The notes under the pieces are model-generated. The model saw only the letters and a list, made by a program, of their open reading frames with translations. It was not told the DNA's origin and ran no database searches. A DNA stretch of 41,730 bases from a virus. The stretch is from IMG/VR virus record IMGVR_UViG_3300046698_000118, positions 1 to 41,730 of that record; one strand, given 5' to 3'. Below, in pieces: positions 35,886-41,730 of the stretch. The number at the start of each line of letters is the position of its first letter. Position 1 is the first letter of the stretch. Made by a program: the position numbers and the translations under genes.

Positions 35886-38039
35886 ATGAAAAACCTACTC
35901 ACAGCCCTATTTTTGACAGTGGCGATCACCTGCTTTGCCGGAGTTAATCCGGTATTGCAAAACCCATACACCACGAATAATCAGGCTGCTGCCGATGCTC
36001 ACGTTACAGCCATCGCCGGAAATGGCGGTCTCTCCAACAACACCTATACCACCAGCAGCCAAACTGTGGCGGATAACTATGTGAAGAATCTGGTGGGAAC
36101 ATTAACCAACAGCAGCGGGGTCATCTTCACCAACATTCAGTTTCAGTTCACCAATAGGTTGAACGGAGGTGGTTTTCCAGTATATTATACAAATCATTGG
36201 GCAAGTTATATTCAGATTCAGGGACTGGTTGCCACACTTACTGGAAATGACTATAACAATGCGGGGATTGTTACTTATGGAGTAACCGGGCGATGGGCAA
36301 AAACTAATTCAGTTCAAGCTGCTGCAATTACAGGCGGAACGATTAACATTGATACCATACCCACTTTTGGCGTGTACACCAATGAGGTATTTTGGTTTGG
36401 GGCACCCAGTGGTGCTTATGGGGTAATTCAATATGCCGGTGAAATTCAGTGGGTGATTGGTGGAGGGGGTGGTGGCGGGAGCAGTTATGTTCTCACAACG
36501 AATGCACTGGCTGCACTTGCTCAACCTCTACCAGTCAACATCAGCGGCTCCGCAGCCACGGCAGGCTACGCCACCATCAGCGGCTCCGCAGCCACGGCGA
36601 TGAGCCTTTCCAAAGTGTACTCTGGTATAAATGTGGCATTTGTGGATTGTATAAATGGAAGTAATTCAGTTGCGCAGCTTGGAAATGAAACATATCCGTT
36701 TAGAGATTTCTCGAACGCGGTGGCGGCAATTGCTTCTGGGGGTGTTGTTGTTTTGACACCAGGCCAGTCGAATTTGATTGGGAGCCTTGTGTCAATCTCC
36801 AATGACATCACGATAATTGGATGTGGAGCTTGGGTTGTCAACACAAACACGTCCGCCTCATCAATTTTCGACGTGAAGGGATTCAATACAGTTTTTACAA
36901 TTATTGGCGGGGCTTATATGTCTATGGGCGGAAATAGCTATGGAACTCAGTTAGGAGTCGATTCCACCAACGGTGACATTAAGCTTTACAATGCTAACTT
37001 TTTTGGGGTAACAGATGGAATGCAGTTCTATGGTCGGTCGAACCACGTTTATGCCGTTGGCTGTGATTGCGAATCTTATTGGGACACGTCGAGTGGTGGA
37101 AATCCTACGGATAGTGGATTATTTCAAAGCTGTAAATTCCATTCAAAGGCGGACCCGGCTCACAGTAATCCCAATGGGACTGAACTAGACTGCGTTTCTC
37201 ATTCTGGCGGTAGTTGGAAATATCAAGCCTGTGATTTTTGGTCGTCAAATGCCGTGACAATAAACTTTGGAATTTTGAATTGTGGGGCGACTATTGAATT
37301 AGACAACTGCTCGCTGGAAATTGGCAGCACGAACTCGGGGGCAGCAATCCTGTTGTTTTACTCCCCCCTCCCACCAGCCGGAGCGATAACCATATTTAAT
37401 AATAGCACCGTCAACGGCCAACTCTACAACGGGACCTATGTCGATGGTTTCCTTACGAATACCGGGGTTCCCTCAATTCTGTCTCCGGTCATGTCTCCAA
37501 ACGTGACTTCATTCGCCGGCACGTTTTATTCGTTGACTATATCTGGTTCAACCAACGCATCAGTCAACATCGCCCCCTATCTTCCGGGCCCTAGCTTTGG
37601 TCATCCAAATGTTTATGTTTGGACAAACTCGGCTGGAATATGCGTAGTTTCCAATGACCCTGGAGCCAGTGGCTTTTACATAGTGGAAAGAACAAACGAT
37701 ATTAACCAACAAACAGGGAACGTTTTACTGGTACCCACAATTCGGCAGGCGTCAACCCCTCCTTGGGGTAATTTGTCCGACTACACAGACGCAGCCAGTG
37801 ACACCAATGTTTTTATTTTTCCCTCCGCTCTGCAATATATTCCGGCTTGTTCAGTCGGAACTAACTTCACCGGCAACGGCTCCGGGCTGACCAACATCAC
37901 TTCACTGTCAACGGTTACGGGCATCCACTATGTATCCAGTTTGACGTTCAGCAACATCCTGACCGGCTACATGCTTGGGACAAATGCGCTTAACCAGCCG
38001 GTAATGTGGGCAGTTTCAACCAACATCATTACCTACTGA
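35886..38039 (+). CDS. tail-spike-like beta-helix protein with signal peptide
   Basis: A 717-residue protein. MKNLLTALFLTVAITCFAGV is a Sec signal. Residues 20-230 are Asn/Thr-rich fibre-like sequence ending with a duplicated ISGSAATA. From about 245, GINVAFVDCINGSNSVAQLG, then ETYPFRDFSNAVAAIASGGV, begins a right-handed beta-helix (pectin-lyase-like) running to about 480, as in tail spikes that bind or cut polysaccharides. A C-terminal region (500-717) is beta-rich. It sits in the fibre operon. The signal peptide is unexpected for a virion protein. Catalytic residues cannot be assigned. Confidence 0.65.
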   Translation: MKNLLTALFLTVAITCFAGVNPVLQNPYTTNNQAAADAHVTAIAGNGGLSNNTYTTSSQTVADNYVKNLVGTLTNSSGVIFTNIQFQFTNRLNGGGFPVYYTNHWASYIQIQGLVATLTGNDYNNAGIVTYGVTGRWAKTNSVQAAAITGGTINIDTIPTFGVYTNEVFWFGAPSGAYGVIQYAGEIQWVIGGGGGGGSSYVLTTNALAALAQPLPVNISGSAATAGYATISGSAATAMSLSKVYSGINVAFVDCINGSNSVAQLGNETYPFRDFSNAVAAIASGGVVVLTPGQSNLIGSLVSISNDITIIGCGAWVVNTNTSASSIFDVKGFNTVFTIIGGAYMSMGGNSYGTQLGVDSTNGDIKLYNANFFGVTDGMQFYGRSNHVYAVGCDCESYWDTSSGGNPTDSGLFQSCKFHSKADPAHSNPNGTELDCVSHSGGSWKYQACDFWSSNAVTINFGILNCGATIELDNCSLEIGSTNSGAAILLFYSPLPPAGAITIFNNSTVNGQLYNGTYVDGFLTNTGVPSILSPVMSPNVTSFAGTFYSLTISGSTNASVNIAPYLPGPSFGHPNVYVWTNSAGICVVSNDPGASGFYIVERTNDINQQTGNVLLVPTIRQASTPPWGNLSDYTDAASDTNVFIFPSALQYIPACSVGTNFTGNGSGLTNITSLSTVTGIHYVSSLTFSNILTGYMLGTNALNQPVMWAVSTNIITY
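36541..36599 (+). repeat. 23-bp direct repeat encoding ISGSAATA
   Basis: Bases 36541-36563 recur exactly at 36577-36599, a 36-base period, in frame. The segment encodes ISGSAATAGYAT followed by ISGSAATA. It marks the junction between the fibre-like stem and the beta-helix and could expand or shrink by recombination. Confidence 0.7.
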
Positions 38040-38881
38040 TGAAACAGATCGTAACCATACTGTTTGTAGTTCTGTCTGGAATCGCATTCGGGCAGAATGT
38101 GACAAACCAGTTTGGAGGACAGCCATCATTTGCGGGTCAACTACTGTCCGCTGTGCCAAGCACCACGACTGTTTCTTATCCTTGCTTGATGGACTTCAAT
38201 CCTGCCTTGGGCACTTTCTCTGATTTGGGAACTACGCCAGCAACCAATAATGGTGCCATTGCCCAGTGGAATGACCAGAGCGGTCATACGAATAATGTCA
38301 TACAGCCTGTCGCAATTATCCAACCCCAATTGGTGCCTAACATAGTTAAAGGACTTCCGGTTGTTAGATTTACCGGGCAAGCAAACGATGTTTTGTACAA
38401 TCTTACTGTCTCTAATGCTCAACCAATCGTGTTTTATGTTGTATTATCTAGTGCTGATTTTACGTCGAAACCATACGATATCTGTTACATGGGAACCAGT
38501 GGCGTATTGGGGTTATTTTTAACATCCTTTTCGGGTGGGGGTGATCTTATGGCATTAACTGAAAAGGTTGGAGGGATAGCAAGCAACACCACATCAAATA
38601 ATGTTCATTTGGCCACCAGTGGGTTCAACATCGTTACCGCCATTTGGGACACTAATTCTCCCTACATCACACTCAGAACTAACGGGGTTACCGTTGGGAT
38701 AGCGACTCCCGGTTCTGGCCCCGACTTTCCACCAGTGAATGTAAGGCCCATTGGTTTTACCCTGTCAATGTCTTTGTTCTATAACTGCGACATCGCCAGA
38801 GTGATTATCAGCACTAACGCCACACTGTCGTCTGTTACCAACATCGAGTACATGCTGAGGACTAATTACATTACTCCATGA
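38039..38881 (+). CDS. secreted LamG/jelly-roll-like protein
   Basis: A 280-residue protein. MKQIVTILFVVLSGIAFGQN is a Sec signal with cleavage after AFG or so. The mature region (NNGAIAQWNDQSGHTNNVIQ, LPVVRFTGQANDVLYNLTVS, VFYVVLSSADF, FNIVTAIWDTNSPYITLRTN) follows the pattern of LamG/concanavalin-type sugar-binding domains. Start at 38039 overlaps the stop of the spike-like gene (TGATG), and its own stop overlaps the next gene by ATGA. Likely surface or receptor binding. Confidence 0.65.
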   Translation: MKQIVTILFVVLSGIAFGQNVTNQFGGQPSFAGQLLSAVPSTTTVSYPCLMDFNPALGTFSDLGTTPATNNGAIAQWNDQSGHTNNVIQPVAIIQPQLVPNIVKGLPVVRFTGQANDVLYNLTVSNAQPIVFYVVLSSADFTSKPYDICYMGTSGVLGLFLTSFSGGGDLMALTEKVGGIASNTTSNNVHLATSGFNIVTAIWDTNSPYITLRTNGVTVGIATPGSGPDFPPVNVRPIGFTLSMSLFYNCDIARVIISTNATLSSVTNIEYMLRTNYITP

Positions 38882-39411
38882 CCAACCACCATCAACTCTT
38901 TCGCGGACTCGGCCTTGCGACCATTGGCCTCGTCGCGGCTCTACTGGCTGGCTGCTCGACTCAGCAGCCGCTGACTGTGCCGCTGCCGCAGGCTGGCGCG
39001 CAGGCGATGGTTGTTCCGGCGACCAATATGGTGACTGTGCCGCAGAATCTTTCAGTGACAACTGTGGCTGGCCAGAATGTCCCGGTTTTCATCCGTTCAA
39101 GCAACGAGTGGTTCCAAGCGTCGGGTGATTTGAAGAATTGGGCAAACGTGTCCAGACTGACGGCGAACGTGACTTTTGGTTGGACTGCGGAGATTGGCGC
39201 GGAGAGCTACAACCTTTACCAAGGACAGTCCAGCGGCAGTTACGCAGACCCCATAAACACCTTAACCAATCATGTCACCGTGCCAGTCGTGGCGAACGTA
39301 ACAAACTTCTTTGTCGTGACAGCGGTGGGGGCAGATGGAATCGAAAGTGTCTACTCGGCTGAACTGGCCTACGCGCCGCCGATAGTGGCGCCAAGGTTTA
39401 TCATTCCATGA
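38878..39411 (+). CDS. lipoprotein with Fn3-like domain
   Basis: A 177-residue protein. LATIGLVAALLAGC is a lipoprotein signal with the lipobox LLAGC (Cys26 or near). The mature part has a short beta N-domain and then an Fn3-like domain (ESYNLYQGQSSGSYADPINT, NVTNFFVVTAVGADGIESVY). Lipidation would fix it in the envelope of the infected cell, so a role in superinfection exclusion or host surface change is more likely than a virion role. Confidence 0.65.
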   Translation: MTNHHQLFRGLGLATIGLVAALLAGCSTQQPLTVPLPQAGAQAMVVPATNMVTVPQNLSVTTVAGQNVPVFIRSSNEWFQASGDLKNWANVSRLTANVTFGWTAEIGAESYNLYQGQSSGSYADPINTLTNHVTVPVVANVTNFFVVTAVGADGIESVYSAELAYAPPIVAPRFIIP

Positions 39412-39716
39412 CCATCATCCTCCAAACATTTTCACAGTTGCAAACGGAAATCAATGAAATGGAGAACCTCCGGCTTTATTACGAAAGCCGGATATTAGCA
39501 AAGCGCATTGCCATGGCTGAAATCGTTCACAGCGCACAATGTCAGCAAGACCAAATTGCCCGCGTTGACGACGCGCCCGCCGCCGCAGCATCGCCGGTCC
39601 CGGCCAAACGCCAGGCGAGCGAGGAAACCCGCCTCAAGATGAGTGAAGCCCACCTGAAGCGGTGGGAAAAGCGTAGGCTTCAACAAGCGAACCAAACTAA
39701 CGGGGTGAATGGATAA
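39408..39716 (+). CDS. hypothetical coiled-coil protein
   Basis: A 102-residue protein: MTIILQTFSQLQTEINEMEN followed by a charged helix (LRLYYESRILAKRIAMAEIV), an Ala/Pro linker and a basic end containing SEETRLKMSEAHLKRWEKRR, a short motif seen in nuclease-associated modular (NUMOD-type) DNA-binding segments. It overlaps both neighbours. Function unknown. Confidence 0.55.
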   Translation: MTIILQTFSQLQTEINEMENLRLYYESRILAKRIAMAEIVHSAQCQQDQIARVDDAPAAAASPVPAKRQASEETRLKMSEAHLKRWEKRRLQQANQTNGVNG

Positions 39717-40071
39717 TATGAACAAAATAAATTGGACAGCGGTAGCAGCAAGCATTGCAACCGGCCTGCTTGGATTCTGTGTCGCCTTGCTGACCGTGCA
39801 TTTAACTTTGGCCGGCACGCTGGCGTCCCTAGGTAACACCTTAGCCCGCCATGACGTTCAAATTGGCGCACTGGCAGATGCACAAAGGAGCGAGGCGATA
39901 AACCGGGCTGCCGGGGATGATTTTGTATCCCGACAAATTTCAGATGACCGCGTTCACAACGACCGGGCTATAACCGAACTGGTCGAGTTGCAGGTAGCAA
40001 CGGTTAAACACGCCGACGAATTGATTTCAATGTTGAAGCTGCAAAGACAATTCGACACAAAACCAAACTGA
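39709..40071 (+). CDS. membrane-anchored coiled-coil protein
   Basis: A 120-residue protein: one membrane span at about 9-36 (WTAVAASIATGLLGFCVALL), then a long soluble helix (GALADAQRSEAINRAAGDDF, ELVELQVATVKHADELISML). This N-in/C-out layout is that of inner-membrane spanins, and it lies just before the holin-like gene. ATG 39709 or ATG 39718 may start it. Spanin assignment is tentative. Confidence 0.55.
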   Translation: MDNMNKINWTAVAASIATGLLGFCVALLTVHLTLAGTLASLGNTLARHDVQIGALADAQRSEAINRAAGDDFVSRQISDDRVHNDRAITELVELQVATVKHADELISMLKLQRQFDTKPN

Positions 40072-40075
40072 ACTG

Positions 40076-40423
40076 ATGAATCCAATTCTCGCCTCTTTTC
40101 TTGGCAGTCTCCTGCGTTACGCGCTGATGTTGCTCGTTCCCTATTTCGTCAAACACGGCATCTTCACGGAAAGCGTTGCTGAGGGATACGTCGAGGCCGC
40201 CGTTGCTGGCCTGCTCGCGCTTGGCTGGTCGTGGTGGAAGATTCACGGCAATCGGGTCAAGTTGCTCACGGCGCTCGCCCTGCCTGACGGCGCGACCGAG
40301 AACGACCTTAATGCTCACATGGCTTCTGGTGCAACTGCTCCGAGCGTCCTGACGCCGCCCAATGTCGTGCCGGTGTCAGTGCCAACATTTCAACCAACTC
40401 AACCAATTCAAAAAACACCATGA
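40076..40423 (+). CDS. putative holin
   Basis: A 115-residue protein with two hydrophobic segments (about 8-26, SFLGSLLRYALMLLVPYFV, and 38-54, VEAAVAGLLALGWSWW) joined by a short turn, followed by a polar tail (KIHGNRVKLLTALALPDGAT). It resembles small phage holins of the two-span type; holins form inner-membrane holes that time lysis. The neighbouring membrane-coil gene and hydrolase support a lysis module. Overlaps the next gene (40420-40423). Confidence 0.65.
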   Translation: MNPILASFLGSLLRYALMLLVPYFVKHGIFTESVAEGYVEAAVAGLLALGWSWWKIHGNRVKLLTALALPDGATENDLNAHMASGATAPSVLTPPNVVPVSVPTFQPTQPIQKTP

Positions 40424-41055
40424 AAACCAAACTCAAACTCATAACGGCGATGGCAGTTCCGCTGGCCATCGGTTTTACAGCACAGGCACAGACCAACAAT
40501 ACCTTGCCGACAATCGGCGGCTTGACCAGCACGTTCAGCTTGTGGGTCAGCAGCTTCGATACGAACCTGTCCTACCAGGACTTCATTGTTTGGGACGGGC
40601 CGGTGTACCAGAAGAACGTCAACATTATGAACGAGTTCGGCGCGAGCTACGATGTATGGCGGCAGAAAATTAGCACGAACAACACCAGTCTTGCCAGTGT
40701 CGGCAACAAGCTCGGCGGGCAGTTGTTCCTCGCACCTGAAGGCAGGTTCCGGCAAGCGAACATCGCCGGGGACTGGGTGAGCATGGGTGGCGGTCTTGAG
40801 TTCGGCTGGATGAAGTACGACTTCCGCTCCGGCGCTTTCATTGACGGTGTTTACCTGAACAACCCGGAGGCGTTGGGCCGTCCGCATTCTGAGCGTGAGA
40901 CAGCGGAGTTCGGACTGTTCGCTGACAAGATGCTGAATAAGGCGACGGCGGCTGGAATCTTCGTCAGTGACCAATTGCACCAGAGCGCGCCATTCTTCGG
41001 CGTGAATTTGAACGTGTCGTTCGGCAACGGCACAGGATTCCTCGGCCTGTTCTGA
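40420..41055 (+). CDS. outer-membrane beta-barrel-like protein with signal peptide
   Basis: A 211-residue protein. MKTKLKLITAMAVPLAIGFT, then AQAQ, is a Sec signal. The mature 187 residues alternate polar and hydrophobic residues (GGQLFLAPEGRF, GGGLEFGWMKYDFRSGAFID, FFGVNLNVSFGNGTGFLGLF) and end in Phe, the C-terminal signature recognised by the barrel assembly machinery. Size fits an eight-stranded barrel. Temperate coliphages encode comparable barrels (Lom of lambda). Here it could alter the host surface during infection. It is followed by a terminator. Confidence 0.6.
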   Translation: MKTKLKLITAMAVPLAIGFTAQAQTNNTLPTIGGLTSTFSLWVSSFDTNLSYQDFIVWDGPVYQKNVNIMNEFGASYDVWRQKISTNNTSLASVGNKLGGQLFLAPEGRFRQANIAGDWVSMGGGLEFGWMKYDFRSGAFIDGVYLNNPEALGRPHSERETAEFGLFADKMLNKATAAGIFVSDQLHQSAPFFGVNLNVSFGNGTGFLGLF

Positions 41056-41071
41056 TTTTGGGTTAGGGTTG

Positions 41072-41105
41072 GCCGGGGCGGGACGTTTCACCCGCTCCGG
41101 CTTTT
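41072..41105 (+). terminator. rho-independent terminator
   Basis: GCCGGGGCGGG (41072-41082) pairs with CCCGCTCCGGC (41091-41101) with one mismatch across an 8-base loop, followed by TTTT. It ends the rightward operon from the capsid gene. Confidence 0.75.
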
Positions 41106-41172
41106 CCTTCCGGCACTACATTTTAATCGAAGCAACCAAAGCCGCGCCCGCGCAGCCCAACAAGGTCCTATC

Positions 41173-41640
41173 ATGAAGATTTTAATTTGGACGGCAGCGC
41201 CTTCCGATTTCGTCGAAGGGGCCATTGACTTTTTAACGCACGGCCCGGCGCATCATGTCGGGTTCTTGAGGTCAAACGGACTGGTGCATGAATTGTATCC
41301 GCCGAAGCTCCGCGACCGCGCCATTTCTGACGATGAAAAGAAGATCGTCCAGGTGTTCTCGCTGGCCGGGTTGCCGCCCGAACTGGAAGCCAAATTCGAG
41401 CGGCTGTTTGACTTGGACAATGAGGCCGGGATTAAATACAGCGATGCGGATTTGTTCCGGTTCCTGTTCAACGAGGAAATCCCATTCGACCTGTCCGGCT
41501 ACTGCTCTTGGTACGTCATGCGCTGCATCAGCATGTGCGCTCCGATGTGCCTTCCGCTGGTCAGGTGTGAAATCGGTCAGGTCAGTCCCCGCGATCTTTA
41601 CATTTCACCCCGGTTAATTGAGGAAGGCTGGCCATGCTGA
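41173..41640 (+). CDS. papain-fold (permuted NlpC/P60-type) hydrolase, possible lysin
   Basis: A 155-residue protein: FLTHGPAHHVGFL (20-32) gives the histidine pair, VHELYPP a following strand, and GYCSWYVMRC (109-118) the candidate catalytic Cys111. His before Cys is the order of circularly permuted NlpC/P60 (YiiX/YaeF-type) proteins, which cleave or modify peptide-type bonds, often in cell walls or lipids. There is no signal peptide, so entry to the wall would need the holin. As no other muramidase or amidase is visible, this is the best endolysin candidate, though not proved. Confidence 0.6.
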   Translation: MKILIWTAAPSDFVEGAIDFLTHGPAHHVGFLRSNGLVHELYPPKLRDRAISDDEKKIVQVFSLAGLPPELEAKFERLFDLDNEAGIKYSDADLFRFLFNEEIPFDLSGYCSWYVMRCISMCAPMCLPLVRCEIGQVSPRDLYISPRLIEEGWPC

Positions 41641-41717
41641 CATTTGCCATCGCTATTTTCCTGTTCTCAGCCTCGGCACTGATGCTGATTCTGGCCATGT
41701 TCTTTTTGAGGAAGTAA
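41634..41717 (+). CDS. 27-residue membrane peptide
   Basis: MLTFAIAIFLFSASALMLIL followed by AMFFLRK: one membrane span with a basic end. It overlaps the hydrolase stop (41634-41640), so it is probably co-translated. Such peptides accompany phage lysis genes as holin or antiholin partners. Confidence 0.5.
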   Translation: MLTFAIAIFLFSASALMLILAMFFLRK

Positions 41718-41730
41718 TGGGGTGAACACC

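Noticed and set aside
1-41730. CRISPR array or anti-phage defence operon
   Set aside because: No regularly spaced repeats, Cas, restriction-modification or toxin-antitoxin signature was seen.
1-41730. Terminal direct repeat
   Set aside because: The first and last bases share no obvious repeat; circularity is suggested only by the joined reading frame.

Overview
The window reads as a nearly or fully complete genome of a short-tailed (podovirus-like) double-stranded DNA phage. It has a terminase large subunit, a P22-type portal, a scaffold-like protein, a capsid candidate, a gp10-like tail hub, three consecutive ejection-type proteins (one of 1,697 residues), fibre-like proteins and a lysis region, but no tape measure, tail tube or sheath. 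The last bases join the first bases into a small reading frame with its own ribosome binding site, which suggests a circularly permuted or circularised contig. I see no integrase, repressor, polymerase, primase or helicase. The host is probably a Gram-negative bacterium. Verrucomicrobiota is my guess, from the many secreted Fn3/TIG-type proteins, the scarce Shine-Dalgarno sites and the GTPAVAV-encoding repeat, but the sequence does not prove it.

The genes lie in alternating blocks. 1-1942, rightward: small membrane, lipoprotein and zinc-ribbon genes that continue the lysis end. 2112-4505, leftward: small accessory genes, including an HNH-AP2 endonuclease behind a structured leader. 4750-7431, rightward: two more HNH-type genes, a structured non-coding stretch and small genes. 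7428-14769, leftward: terminase (interrupted by an intein), portal, then a SET-domain protein, a membrane protein and a PurD-like ATP-grasp protein. 14821-28085, rightward: tail, connector and ejection proteins. 28114-32541, leftward: scaffold, glycosyltransferase, small zinc proteins and HNH. 32810-41717, rightward: capsid, decoration-like proteins, signal-peptide fibres, holin, outer-membrane-barrel-like protein and a papain-fold hydrolase.

The most remarkable element is inside the terminase. A class 1 intein (325 residues) sits directly after the Walker B Asp-Glu. Nested wholly inside it, in a different reading frame of the same strand, is a 231-residue Vsr/DUF559-type endonuclease. That nested gene has its own sigma70-like promoter, whose -10 box lies in a perfect 21-bp palindrome abutting the start codon. 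Splicing block F and the endonuclease C-terminus are dual-coded.

Two further themes run through the genome. Several promoters place the -10 box only 6-9 bases before the start codon, which predicts leaderless mRNAs. Several fibre-like proteins carry Sec or lipoprotein signals, which is odd for particles assembled in the cytoplasm.
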